Shown here piece by piece: positions 1 through 8,210 of a DNA stretch of 39,930 nucleotides. Position 1 is the first letter of the stretch, and every line of letters starts with the position of its first letter. A model generated the notes under the pieces. That model was not told where the DNA came from and did not search any database. It saw only the letters and a list, made by a program, of their open reading frames with translations. Both the position numbers and the translations under genes were made by a program. Source of the DNA: [Streptosporangium] indianense (GTDB lineage Bacteria; Actinomycetota; Actinomycetes; Streptomycetales; Streptomycetaceae); the NCBI RefSeq assembly GCF_021474405.1, contig NZ_JAKEIO010000066.1, positions 1-39,930 on the forward strand, read 5' to 3'.

Positions 1-127
1 ACACCCTGGCCGAACAACACCTGGAAGGCCCCCCCCAGGACCCCAACCACCCCCCCCCCGCCCACGAACCCCCCCCGGCCGGGGGCGTGGGCCGCCGCGC
101 AGGCGTGGATTCTGGGCCGGCTGCGGG
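1..127. other. Poly-C-rich segment, possible broken upstream coding frame
   Basis: All three forward frames are open here. Runs of 8, 10 and 8 consecutive C interrupt the segment. Third-position G/C is highest in frame 1 up to about position 105 (a Pro/Thr-rich reading), after which frame 2, the frame of the Cys-rich peptide, takes over. The start of the window may hold the end of a proline-rich N-terminal region joined to the Cys-rich part through a real or artefactual frameshift in the C runs. No family is recognised. Confidence 0.3.
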
Positions 128-268
128 ATGTTCTGGCTCCTGTGCTGCACCTGCCAGTTGTGCTGCGCCAAGGAGTACGAGGGGCCGTGGTCCCGTAAGA
201 AGCGCGAGGGCGTCTGCCGGGACTGCGACTGCGACGGGTGCGACTGCTGCTGCCCGTGCGACGGCTGA
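128..268 (+). CDS. Cysteine-rich small protein (46 aa), possibly the C-terminus of a longer protein
   Basis: The frame reads MFWLLCCTCQLCC, then a basic linker (SRKKREG), then a tail rich in Cys and Asp ending CCCPCDG. Thirteen of 46 residues are Cys, in two clusters (residues 6-13 and 30-44). All but one codon end in G or C, which is strong coding evidence in this genome; the overlapping frames lose that bias. ATG 128 is the only start codon in this frame, but it has no clear Shine-Dalgarno sequence. The frame stays open upstream with an aromatic stretch (GFWAGCG), so this may be the C-terminal part of a larger, membrane-associated protein. No function can be assigned. Metal or Fe-S binding, or disulfide-rich structure, would fit the composition but is inference. 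Confidence 0.5.
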   Translation: MFWLLCCTCQLCCAKEYEGPWSRKKREGVCRDCDCDGCDCCCPCDG

Positions 269-679
269 CCCGCCCGTGTGAGGACCGGTCCGCCCCTGAG
301 GGCCGGCCCGAATATCCGGACGGTCGACTTCCGGACATGGCCGGCCCGGGTCCCGCGAGCGACGCTGGTCGTGCGGGTGCGTGAAGGGGCGTGCGGTGTG
401 CGGGGGCTTTCCCCCGCCGTCCACGTGCGCCGGGCGTTCTGTGGTGTCTTCGCGCCCCCTGGGGCTGAAAAGCGCCTGCGGGGCGACTTCGTAAAGATCC
501 ATCAAAAGGTTGAAGTCCTAAAGGCACTCTTGCGCCGACCGGCCGTTCGGCCGAATACTCCCCCTCAGCGCTTGTCAGGGGCACGGCGTGTTCGGAATCC
601 GGACGGCCGGTCCCAGGCTGCGCCTCACGGGCCCGAAACCCCACGAGGGCCCCCGACTTCCTTTGTGGAGGAACGAAAA
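269..679. other. Long leader/promoter region of the sprB-like gene
   Basis: About 410 bp separate the Cys-rich peptide from the protease start. The frame of the protease stays open back to 278, but codon use there is poor and no signal peptide would result, so it is treated as non-coding. An AT-richer patch around 490-530 is the likeliest promoter location, and CGGCCG-TT-CGGCCG near 539-552 can form a small hairpin. No defined operator is recognised. Confidence 0.35.
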
Positions 680-1585
680 GTGAGGATCAAGCGCACCACC
701 CCCCGCAGTGGCATCTCGAGACGGACCCGGCTGATCGCCGTTTCCACCGGCCTCGTTGCCGCCGCAGCGATCGCGATCCCCAGCGCGAACGCCTCCGACA
801 CCCCCACCACCTTCAGCGCCGCCGAGCTCAAGAGCGTCGGCGGCTCGCTGCTGAAGGCCGACATCCCGGGCACCGCCTGGGCCGTCGACAGCAAGACCAA
901 TCGCGTGCTGCTGACCGTGGACAGCACGGTCACGCAGGCCGAGATCGCGAAGATCAAGCAGCAGGCCGGCGCAAACGCCGACGCGCTCACGATCAAGCAC
1001 ACCCCCGGCAAGTTCAGCAAGCTGATCCAGGGCGGCGACGCCATCTATGCGAGTAGCTGGCGCTGCTCCCTGGGCTTCAACGTCCAGAACAGCAGCGGTC
1101 AGCAGTTCTTCCTGACCGCCGGTCACTGCACCGACGGCGCGGGTACCTGGTACTCCAACTCGGGCCGCACCACGGTCATCGGCTCGACCGCCGGCTCCAG
1201 CTTCCCGGGCAACGACTACGGCCTCGTGCGCTACAGCGGGTCCGTCAGCCGTCCCGGCACCGCGAACGGCGTGGACATCACGCGCGCGGCCACCCCGAGC
1301 GTGGGCACCACCGTCATCCGTGACGGTTCCACGACCGGTACGCACAGCGGCCGTGTCACCGCCCTCAACGCCACTGTCAACTACGGTGGCGGTGACGTCG
1401 TCTCCGGCCTGATCCAGACCACCGTCTGCGCCGAGCCCGGTGACTCCGGCGGTTCGCTCTACGGCAGCAACGGCACGGCGTACGGTCTGACCTCGGGCGG
1501 CAGCGGCAACTGCTCCTCCGGCGGTACGACGTTCTTCCAGCCCGTCACGGAGGCCCTGAGCGCCTACGGCCTCAGCGTCTACTAG
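680..1585 (+). CDS. sprB: Streptogrisin B-like secreted serine protease (S1 family)
   Basis: Preproprotein of 301 aa. A twin-basic N-terminus and hydrophobic core (residues about 17-38) form the signal peptide, ending near NAS. A streptogrisin propeptide of about 75 residues follows, and the mature protease probably starts at I116 by analogy with SGPB. The catalytic triad is His149 (TAGHC), Asp179 (NDYG) and Ser256 (GDSGG). Four Cys (129, 150, 250, 278) match the two family disulfides. The sequence tracks S. griseus SGPB closely from the N-terminal MRIKRT to the C-terminal SVY. GTG 680 is chosen because GAGGAACG lies just upstream and it opens directly into the signal peptide. The enzyme degrades extracellular protein after autoprocessing. 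A strong terminator follows, so it is probably monocistronic. Confidence 0.95.
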   Translation: MRIKRTTPRSGISRRTRLIAVSTGLVAAAAIAIPSANASDTPTTFSAAELKSVGGSLLKADIPGTAWAVDSKTNRVLLTVDSTVTQAEIAKIKQQAGANADALTIKHTPGKFSKLIQGGDAIYASSWRCSLGFNVQNSSGQQFFLTAGHCTDGAGTWYSNSGRTTVIGSTAGSSFPGNDYGLVRYSGSVSRPGTANGVDITRAATPSVGTTVIRDGSTTGTHSGRVTALNATVNYGGGDVVSGLIQTTVCAEPGDSGGSLYGSNGTAYGLTSGGSGNCSSGGTTFFQPVTEALSAYGLSVY

Positions 1586-1612
1586 GCCCCCGGCGGCAGT
1601 TCGCAGCACTTC

Positions 1613-1643
1613 GAAGCCCCCGCATGTGTCGTGCGGGGGCTTC
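1613..1643 (+). terminator. Hairpin terminator after sprB
   Basis: Perfect 12-bp inverted repeat GAAGCCCCCGCA (1613-1624) and TGCGGGGGCTTC (1632-1643) with a 7-nt loop, 28 bp after the protease stop. There is no U-tract, as is usual in Streptomyces. Confidence 0.85.
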
Positions 1644-1763
1644 CGCGTTGCGCAGGGGCTTCGTGGTGTCCGTGGGTGTCTGTGGGTGTCTGTGGGATCC
1701 CTCTCAACCGGCTTTGCGAGGGGCGAAATTCAGCCACGGCCAGACGTCACAGAGTGGGCACAC

Positions 1764-1779
1764 ATTACTCACGCGTAAT
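1764..1779. promoter_or_regulatory. Inverted repeat ATTAC-N6-GTAAT upstream of sprD
   Basis: ATTACTCACGCGTAAT has perfect 5-bp arms and lies about 210 bp before the start of the second protease. Its core TTACT-x-ACGCGTAA is shared with a motif before the secreted lipase at 9150-9163. An operator for a common regulator of secreted hydrolases is inferred, not shown. Confidence 0.45.
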
Positions 1780-1989
1780 GTTTGCAGTGTGAACGCACGG
1801 GAGTTGGGTCCGATTTGATCGCGGACGGTCAGAATGAGGGGGCCTGCGAAACGCTGTCTACGCGCGTCTCGAACTCACCCTTGTGTGCTCCCCTGCGGCG
1901 TCGGAATAGTGGGCGCTCGTCAACGAAGCCTTCCGGCTCGTGGAGGTCCCCACAACCTCCCGTGCCGACCCCCCACAGGAGGACCAAAG

Positions 1990-3072
1990 TTGAAGCACCG
2001 ACGCATACCCAAGCGGCGTGCAGTCATGGCCGGTGCGGGCATTGCCGCGCTGGTCGCCGCGGGAGTGACGTTCCAGACCGCGAACGCCAGTGAGACCCCG
2101 GAGGCGTCCGCACCCCGGACCCTGTCGGTCACCGCGGCCGGAAAGCTCGCCTCGTCGCTGGCCGAGGACCTGGGTGGCGACGCAGCCGGGACGTACTACG
2201 ACACCAAGAGCAAGAGTCTCGTGGTGAACGTGCTCGACGAGAGTGCCGCGCAGGCCGTGGAGAAGGCCGGCGCCAAGGCGAGAGTCGTGGCGAACTCGCT
2301 CGCGGAACTCAAGAGTGCCCGCAGCACGCTGAAGCAGGACGCGACGATCCCGGGTACCGCCTGGGTGACGGACCCGACGACGAACAAGGTCGTCGTGACC
2401 GCCGACCGCACGGTCTCCAAGGCCGAGTGGGCGACGCTGACGAAGGTCGTGGACGGGCTCGGCGCGAAGGCCGAACTCAAGCGGTCCAAGGGGGAGTACA
2501 AGCCCTTCGTCGCCGGTGGTGACGCGATCACCGGTGGCAGCGGGCGCTGCTCGCTGGGCTTCAACGTGGTCAAGGGCGGGGAGCCGTTCTTCCTGACCGC
2601 CGGTCACTGCACCGAGGGCATCTCCACGTGGTCGGACTCCAGCGGCAAGGAGATCGGCACCAACGCGGACTCGCAGTTCCCGGGGAACGACTACGGGCTG
2701 GTCAAGTACACCGCGGAGGTCGACCACCCGAGTGAGGTGAACCTGTACAACGGGTCCACCCAGAAGATCTCGGGCGCCGCGGAGGCGACCGTCGGTATGG
2801 CGGTCACCCGGAGCGGGTCGACCACGCAGGTGCACGACGGCAAGGTCACGGGGCTGGACGCCACCGTGAACTACGGCAACGGCGACATCGTGAACGGGCT
2901 GATCCAGACCGACGTGTGCGCGGAGCCGGGTGACAGCGGCGGGTCGCTGTTCGCCGGGGACAAGGCGGTCGGGCTCACGTCCGGCGGCAGCGGTGACTGC
3001 ACCTCGGGCGGGGAGACGTTCTTCCAACCGGTGACCGAGGCGCTGTCGGCCACCGGGACGCAGATCGGCTGA
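1990..3072 (+). CDS. sprD: Streptogrisin D-like secreted serine protease (S1 family)
   Basis: Preproprotein of 360 aa, paralogue of the protease at 680. The start is TTG 1990: a strong AGGAGGA (1976-1982) precedes it and the product begins KHRRIPKRRAV, like known streptogrisin D precursors. The open frame continues back to 1834, but that extension would not give a signal peptide. Signal segment is residues 1-34, with a longer propeptide than in SprB (to about 173) and a mature start near V174. Catalytic residues are His206 (TAGHC), Asp234 (NDYG) and Ser316 (GDSGG). The longer propeptide and the VVKGGEPFFLTAGHC segment separate the D type from the A/B types. It is secreted and degrades extracellular protein. 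Its promoter region carries a motif shared with the lipase gene. Confidence 0.93.
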   Translation: MKHRRIPKRRAVMAGAGIAALVAAGVTFQTANASETPEASAPRTLSVTAAGKLASSLAEDLGGDAAGTYYDTKSKSLVVNVLDESAAQAVEKAGAKARVVANSLAELKSARSTLKQDATIPGTAWVTDPTTNKVVVTADRTVSKAEWATLTKVVDGLGAKAELKRSKGEYKPFVAGGDAITGGSGRCSLGFNVVKGGEPFFLTAGHCTEGISTWSDSSGKEIGTNADSQFPGNDYGLVKYTAEVDHPSEVNLYNGSTQKISGAAEATVGMAVTRSGSTTQVHDGKVTGLDATVNYGNGDIVNGLIQTDVCAEPGDSGGSLFAGDKAVGLTSGGSGDCTSGGETFFQPVTEALSATGTQIG

Positions 3073-3087
3073 CGTGGTGACTGTGTG

Positions 3088-3119
3088 AAGTCCCGCCCCT
3101 TGTGCGAGGGGCGGGGCTT
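3088..3119 (+). terminator. Hairpin terminator after sprD
   Basis: Inverted repeat 3088-3100 and 3107-3119 (core GCCCCT/AGGGGC) with a 6-nt loop and one G-T wobble, 16 bp after the protease stop and followed by TTT. Confidence 0.85.
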
Positions 3120-3245
3120 TCGCGTGGGTGCGGCGACGGGTGCACGGGGCCTCCTTCCCGCCGTACGCGGGTGCGGGCGGCTGTGGATACGGGCTCGGGG
3201 GCGTCCGTCCGGCGTACGCGTATGCGATGGGCGCCGAGCCGCCGT

Positions 3246-3477
3246 TCATCGCAAGCGGACCGGATCCCCCACTCGGACCCGACCGGGCTGCAGCACCTGC
3301 GCGTACGCGCCGGCGCACGGTTGGCTTCGCGCTGGCCACCTTGCCCGTGCTCCGGTCGACCAGGCCGTAGCCGCGATCGCGGGAGAGGCCGCGTGCGTCG
3401 ACGCGCACCTCGGACACGTCCTCACCGAGCATCGATTTCACGGGGTAGCGACGCAGTGTGCCCACGCGTCCGAGCAC
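3246..3477 (-). pseudogene. MOSC-domain protein remnant (internal deletion with frameshift)
   Basis: On the minus strand a good start survives: AAGGAGG, then GTG at 3477, reading LGRVGTLRRYPVKSMLGED and continuing to about residue 52 (TGKVASAK). This is the typical N-terminal beta-barrel of MOSC proteins, which are molybdenum-cofactor sulfurase C-terminal-like. At about 3320-3325 the similarity stops. In the +1 frame the text resumes as PCAGAYAQVLQPGRVRVGDP and ends with TGA at 3246, which looks like the family C-terminus. Most of the domain, including the expected catalytic Cys region, is missing, and the two ends are out of frame. An internal deletion in a once intact gene explains this best. 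The ancestral role was probably Moco or sulfur transfer. Between 3120 and 3245 I see nothing else convincing. Confidence 0.75.
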
Positions 3478-3649
3478 GTGTCGCCACCTCCTTGCCGGCG
3501 GACTCCCGGGGCCGGGTCGTCATTCGTCCGGGATCGTGCTTTCCCGCCGTGCCTCCTCGCCACACGTCATTGCCGTGAAGTGGGCGGAGATCTCGCCGCC
3601 GGTCTCTTTCCGTCACGCTCCGTGACGCGAGCGGCCACCCTCCCCTGAA

Positions 3650-3665
3650 TCGCATAAACGTTCGA
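3650..3665. promoter_or_regulatory. LexA (SOS box)-like site upstream of dnaE2
   Basis: TCGCATAAACGTTCGA has a perfect right half (GTTCGA) and a degenerate left half against the actinobacterial SOS box TCGAAC-N4-GTTCGA. It lies 85 bp before the chosen dnaE2 start and just upstream of a possible -10 (TAGGGT, 3674-3679). SOS control of dnaE2 is established in other actinobacteria; here it is inferred. Confidence 0.5.
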
Positions 3666-3750
3666 TGCTGGTCTAGGGTGGTGTCATCACCCCGGAGGGG
3701 CCGGAGTGGCGACGTGGAGACGGGGGGCAGGCAGTGGCGAGGTGGTCGGG

Positions 3751-6700
3751 ATGCGCGGTTTTACGCATCTGCACGCCGTCTCCGGGTTCTCCCTGCGGTA
3801 CGGCGCCTCGCACCCCGAGCGGCTTGTGGAGCGGACCGTCGAGCGGGGGATGGACGCGGTCGCCCTGACCGACCGGGACACCCTCGGCGGGGCCGTCCGG
3901 TTTGCCAAGGCCGCAGGTCAGGCCGGTGTCCGCCCGCTGTTCGGAGTGGATCTCGCGGTGGCGACGCCTCCCGAGGCGGCTGAACGCACGGAGCGGCGCC
4001 GCGCACCGGCTCGCGGCGGCGCCTTCGTCGACGAGTCGGCCCAGCGCGTGGTGTTCCTGGCCCGGGACGGGGCCCGAGGCTGGGGCGAGCTGTGCCGGCT
4101 GGTGAGCGCGGCGCATGCGGACACCGCCGGAGACCGGCGCCCCCTGCTGCCCTGGGAGGCCCTCGGCGGTGACCACCTCACCGTGCTGCTCGGTCCCACC
4201 TCGGACGTCGGCCGTGCCCTGGCCGCCGGGCGGCCGGACCGCGCCGCCCGGCTGCTCGCGCCCTGGCGGGAACGGTTCGAGGACTCGGCGCTGCGCGTCG
4301 AGGTCGTCTGCCACGGCCGCGGCGGCACCGGCGCCGGGTCGCTCCGGCTCGCGGCCCGCGCCCTCGGCTTCGCCGCGGACCAGAGGATCACGCCCGTCCT
4401 GAGCAACGCCGTACGCTATGCCGACCCCGGCCAGGGCCCGGTCGCGGACGTCTTGGACTCCGCGCGCCGCCTGGTGCCGATCGATCCGCGCGGCGAGCGC
4501 GACTGCGGTGAGCGGTGGCTGAAGCCGGCGGCGGACATGGCCCGTATCGCCGGTCAGATCGCCGAAGCCGCCGGATACCGCGCGGACACCGCCCGCCGGC
4601 TGCTCGAGGTCACCGCGGAGACCGCCGCCGCATGCCGCGTCGACCCCGAGGACGACCTGGGGCTCGGCCGTGTGCACTTCCCCGAGCCGGAACTCGTCGG
4701 CGGTCACCGGCGCACCCCCGAGCGGGTGCTGCGTTCGAAGTGCGCCGCCGCCATGGTGCTGCGCGGCTACGACCGCGACCGCCGCCGATGGGCGCGGCTC
4801 GAGGACGAACTGCGCCTGATCGAGAGACTGGGATACGCCTCGTACTTCCTCACCGTCGCCCAGGTCGTCACCGACACCCGCGACCTCGGCATCCGGGTCG
4901 CCGCCCGCGGCTCCGGCGCGGGTTCCCTGGTCAACCATCTCCTCGGGATCGCCACCGCCGACCCCGTGGAGCACGGTCTGCTCATGGAGCGTTTCCTGTC
5001 CGACCGGCGTACGGAACTGCCCGACATCGACATCGACGTGGAGTCCGCCCGGCGCCTGGAGGTCTACCGGGCGATCCTCGACCGCTTCGGCCCGGAACGG
5101 GTGGCCACCGTGTCCATGCCGGAGACCTACCGGGTGCGGCACGCCGTACGCGATGTCGGTCTCGCCCTCGGTCTGGCCCCGGCCGACGTGGACAGGCTTG
5201 CAAAATCGTTTCCTCACATCCGGGCCCGGGACGCCCGGGCCGCCCTGCGGGAACTGCCGGAACTGCGCGGCATCGACCCGGAGTCGTACGGCCCCCAGAT
5301 GTGGGACCTGGTCGAGGCCCTGGACGCGCTCCCGCGCGGCATCGCCATGCACCCGTGCGGTGTCCTGCTCTCCGACGCGACGCTGCTGCACCGCACCCCG
5401 GTCATGCCGACCAGCGGTGAGGGGTTCCCCATGTCCCAGTTCGACAAGGAGGACGTGGAGGACCTCGGGCTGCTCAAGCTCGACGTGCTCGGCGTGCGCA
5501 TGCAGTCCGCCATGGCGCACGCCGTCGCCGAGATCGAACGGGCCACCGGCCACCGCATCGACCTGGACGACAGCGCCCAGGTGCCGCCGGACGACCCGAA
5601 GACGTTCCAGCTGATCAAGTCCTCACAGACCCTGGGGTGTTTCCAGACCGAGTCGCCCGGCCAGCGCGACCTCATCGCCCGGTTGCAGCCCGAGACCTTC
5701 CACGATCTCGTCGTGGACATCTCGTTGTTCAGGCCGGGACCCGTCGCGGCCAACATGGTCGATCCGTTCATCAAGTCCCGGCACGGGCGCCAGGCACCCC
5801 GCTGTCCCCACCCCGACCTGGAGCCCGCGCTGCGGGAGACGTACGGCGTGGTGGTCTTCCACGAACAGATCATCCGGATCCTGTCGGTCATGACCGGCTG
5901 CACCCCGGCCTTCGGCGACTACACGCGGCGGGCGCTGTCGAACGCCGAGCAACTCGGACGAGTGCGGGCGTGGTTCGCGCAGGAGGCCCGCGGACGGGGA
6001 TACGAGGAGGAGGTCGTCGAGCGGACCTGGGAGATCGTCGAGGCGTTCGGGGCGTACGGCTTCTGCAAGGCGCACGCGGTGGCCTTCGCGGTGCCCTCGT
6101 ACCAGTCGGCGTGGCTGAAGACCCATCATCCGGCCGCCTTCTACGCGGGACTCCTCACGCACGACCCGGGGATGTACCCGAAGCGGCTGTTGCTCGCTGA
6201 CGCCCGGCGGCGGGGTGTGCCGATCCTGCCGCTGGATGTGAACGCGTCGGACGCCGCTTATCGAATCGAACTGGTGTCTGATGTGCAGGGGGGTGGGCCC
6301 GTTCACGGGATCCGGCTCGCTCTGTGCGACGTGCGCGGGATGAGTGAGGGCGAGGCGGCGCGCATCGCGGCGGGGCGCCCCTACAGCTCGCTCCAGGACT
6401 TCGCCTCCCGGGCCCGGCCCTCCCGGCCCGTCGCCGAACGCCTCGCGCAGGTCGGTGCGCTGGACGCCTTCGGCCGCAACCGCCGCGACCTGCTGCTGCA
6501 CCTCGCCGAGCTGCACCGCGGCCGGCGGAGCTCCGCGCAGGGCCAGTTGACGCTGGGGGAGGCCGGTGGGACCCACGGCACGGTCGCCCCCGCCGGTCTG
6601 CCCGACCTGGACGACACCGAGCGGCTCGGAGCCGAGCTTGGGGTGCTCGGCATGGACGCCTCCCGTCATCTCATGGGTGATCACCGGGAGTTGCTGGAAG

Positions 6701-7215
6701 AACTCGGCGTCGTCTCCGCGAAGCGGCTGCAGGACCTGCCGCACGGCCAAGTGGTGCTGGTCGCAGGGGCGAAGGGAGCCGTTCAGACCCCGCCGGTCCG
6801 CTCCGGCAAACGCGTCATCTTCACCACGCTCGACGACGCGACGGGCCTGGTGGACTGCGCGTTCTTCGAGGACAGCCACGAGGCCTGCGCGCACACCGTC
6901 TTCCATTCCTGGCTGCTGCTCGTGCGCGGAGTGGTGCAGCGCCGGGGAGGAGGCAGCGGAAAGGCGCTGTCGGTGACCGGCTCCGCCGCCTGGGACCTCA
7001 CCGAACTGGCCGAGCTGCGCCGCGAAGGCGGTCTGTCCACGGTGACGGAACGACTCACCCGAGCCGACGCGACACCGGGCAGGGCCGAGAACGGCCGGAG
7101 CCTCCGGCTGGAAACCGGTTACGCGTTGCATCCCTGGGCGGATCTGCAGCCGCCCGGCGAGTCCGTCAAACAGAGCCGCAAGCTGTGGCACCAGAGTCCC
7201 GGGAGCGCAGGGTGA
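3751..7215 (+). CDS. dnaE2: Error-prone DNA polymerase III alpha subunit DnaE2
   Basis: Protein of about 1154 aa, the usual length for DnaE2. An N-terminal PHP domain (GFTHLHAVSGFS from residue 3) is followed by the C-family polymerase core with catalytic carboxylates in PDIDIDVE (about residues 424-431). Finger motifs follow (GCFQTESPGQRDL, FRPGPVAANMVDPFI), then a helix-hairpin-helix region and a C-terminal OB fold. The PHP motif HLHAVSGFS fits DnaE2 better than the replicative DnaE1. It carries out translesion, mutagenic synthesis during the SOS response. ATG 3751 with GAGGTGG upstream is chosen because the family begins right at GFTHLH. GTG 3706, with GGAGG upstream, would add 15 residues and cannot be excluded. 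The stop overlaps the GTG of the next gene (GTGA), implying translational coupling. Confidence 0.93.
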   Translation: MRGFTHLHAVSGFSLRYGASHPERLVERTVERGMDAVALTDRDTLGGAVRFAKAAGQAGVRPLFGVDLAVATPPEAAERTERRRAPARGGAFVDESAQRVVFLARDGARGWGELCRLVSAAHADTAGDRRPLLPWEALGGDHLTVLLGPTSDVGRALAAGRPDRAARLLAPWRERFEDSALRVEVVCHGRGGTGAGSLRLAARALGFAADQRITPVLSNAVRYADPGQGPVADVLDSARRLVPIDPRGERDCGERWLKPAADMARIAGQIAEAAGYRADTARRLLEVTAETAAACRVDPEDDLGLGRVHFPEPELVGGHRRTPERVLRSKCAAAMVLRGYDRDRRRWARLEDELRLIERLGYASYFLTVAQVVTDTRDLGIRVAARGSGAGSLVNHLLGIATADPVEHGLLMERFLSDRRTELPDIDIDVESARRLEVYRAILDRFGPERVATVSMPETYRVRHAVRDVGLALGLAPADVDRLAKSFPHIRARDARAALRELPELRGIDPESYGPQMWDLVEALDALPRGIAMHPCGVLLSDATLLHRTPVMPTSGEGFPMSQFDKEDVEDLGLLKLDVLGVRMQSAMAHAVAEIERATGHRIDLDDSAQVPPDDPKTFQLIKSSQTLGCFQTESPGQRDLIARLQPETFHDLVVDISLFRPGPVAANMVDPFIKSRHGRQAPRCPHPDLEPALRETYGVVVFHEQIIRILSVMTGCTPAFGDYTRRALSNAEQLGRVRAWFAQEARGRGYEEEVVERTWEIVEAFGAYGFCKAHAVAFAVPSYQSAWLKTHHPAAFYAGLLTHDPGMYPKRLLLADARRRGVPILPLDVNASDAAYRIELVSDVQGGGPVHGIRLALCDVRGMSEGEAARIAAGRPYSSLQDFASRARPSRPVAERLAQVGALDAFGRNRRDLLLHLAELHRGRRSSAQGQLTLGEAGGTHGTVAPAGLPDLDDTERLGAELGVLGMDASRHLMGDHRELLEELGVVSAKRLQDLPHGQVVLVAGAKGAVQTPPVRSGKRVIFTTLDDATGLVDCAFFEDSHEACAHTVFHSWLLLVRGVVQRRGGGSGKALSVTGSAAWDLTELAELRREGGLSTVTERLTRADATPGRAENGRSLRLETGYALHPWADLQPPGESVKQSRKLWHQSPGSAG

Positions 7216-8195
7216 ACATCCTTTACATCCACTTCCACGACCTGTCGGACGAGCAGCTCTACAGCCGTCTTCTCGCCCTGCTGGCCGAGTACACCCCGCT
7301 GGTGCAGGCGCTGCCCCCGGACGCCGCACTGGCCGATGTCTCCGGCAGCCTGCGCTACTTCGGCACGGACGCCACGGCGCTGGCCGAGCGCATCCGAGCG
7401 CGCACGGGCGGCCTGTACGGACTCCGTTCGACGGTCGGTGTCGCGGCGAACCCGCTGCTCGCCCGCATGGTCGCCGCCGGCGGCCCGCCCTCCGCGGTCC
7501 GCACCCTGCCCGACGACATCGGCGCGGTCGCCGCCTTCCTCGCGGAGAAACCCTCCGCCGCCCTGCAAGGCGTGGGACCGGCGACGGCCCGCACCCTGTC
7601 CTCGTACGGCCTGGACAGTGTCGGCAGGATCGCCGCCGCACCACTCGGTACGCTGCAGCGCATCCTGGGCACCACCGCCGGGCGCCGGCTCCACGACGCG
7701 GCCCGCGGACTCGACCCGACACCGGTGGTCCCCTCGGCCCCGCCCCGCTCGATGAGCGTCGAACACCGCTTCGCCCAGGACGAGCTGGACCGGGACCGGC
7801 AGCGCGCCGCCCTGCTCGCCCTCACCGACCGCCTCGGCCTGCGGCTGCGCGGCGAGTCCCAGGTGGCCTGCGCCCTCACGCTCACCGTCCGCTACGTGGA
7901 CCGCTCCACGACCACCCGCACCCGCACGCTGCACGAGCCCACCGCCCACACGCGCGCTCTGACGGCACTCGCCTACGACCTCCACGACCGACTCGCTCTG
8001 CAGCGCGCCCGTGTCCGTACCGTCTCTCTGCGGGCGGAGAACCTGATCGCCGCCGAACGGGCCTCCCGTCAGCTGCTCTTCGAGCCGGCCGACGAGAAGG
8101 CCCGCCGTGTCGAGGCCGCCGCCGATCGCGCCCGGGAGCGGTTCGGCGCGCAGGCGGTGCGGCCGGCGGGAGCGGTGACGTTCCATGTCGCCTGA
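7212..8195 (+). CDS. Reduced, probably inactive Y-family DNA polymerase-like protein (ImuB-like partner of DnaE2)
   Basis: Protein of 327 aa, coupled to dnaE2 by a 4-bp overlap. The C-terminal two thirds look like a Y-family thumb and little finger: a helix-hairpin-helix (LQGVGPATARTLSSYGL) and the SMSVEHRF junction. The catalytic part is reduced. The first acidic motif (family I-D-M-D) reads IHFH, and S-x-D-E reads PPDA, losing the Glu. Only about 27 residues separate these two motifs instead of roughly 100, so the fingers and most of the palm are absent. Polymerase activity is therefore unlikely. ImuB, known from mycobacteria and others, is a catalytically dead Y-family protein that links DnaE2 to the sliding clamp; a similar adaptor role is inferred. 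No imuA-like gene is nearby. The upstream in-frame ATG-like extension to 7185 is rejected because GTG 7212 fits the overlap. Confidence 0.85.
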   Translation: MNILYIHFHDLSDEQLYSRLLALLAEYTPLVQALPPDAALADVSGSLRYFGTDATALAERIRARTGGLYGLRSTVGVAANPLLARMVAAGGPPSAVRTLPDDIGAVAAFLAEKPSAALQGVGPATARTLSSYGLDSVGRIAAAPLGTLQRILGTTAGRRLHDAARGLDPTPVVPSAPPRSMSVEHRFAQDELDRDRQRAALLALTDRLGLRLRGESQVACALTLTVRYVDRSTTTRTRTLHEPTAHTRALTALAYDLHDRLALQRARVRTVSLRAENLIAAERASRQLLFEPADEKARRVEAAADRARERFGAQAVRPAGAVTFHVA

Positions 8196-8210
8196 CCGGA
8201 CGCCCTGACG

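Noticed and set aside
87..281. Plus-strand frame 3 open reading frame over the Cys-rich peptide
   Set aside because: Its codon bias fails over 128-268, where frame 2 has nearly all G/C-ending codons.
575..1609. Minus-strand frames opposite sprB
   Set aside because: The plus strand has an unmistakable streptogrisin; the shadow frames are Ala/Gly/Arg-rich without motifs.
3085..3648. Plus-strand frames between sprD and dnaE2
   Set aside because: They lack ribosome binding sites and domains, and they overlap the terminator and the MOSC remnant on the other strand.
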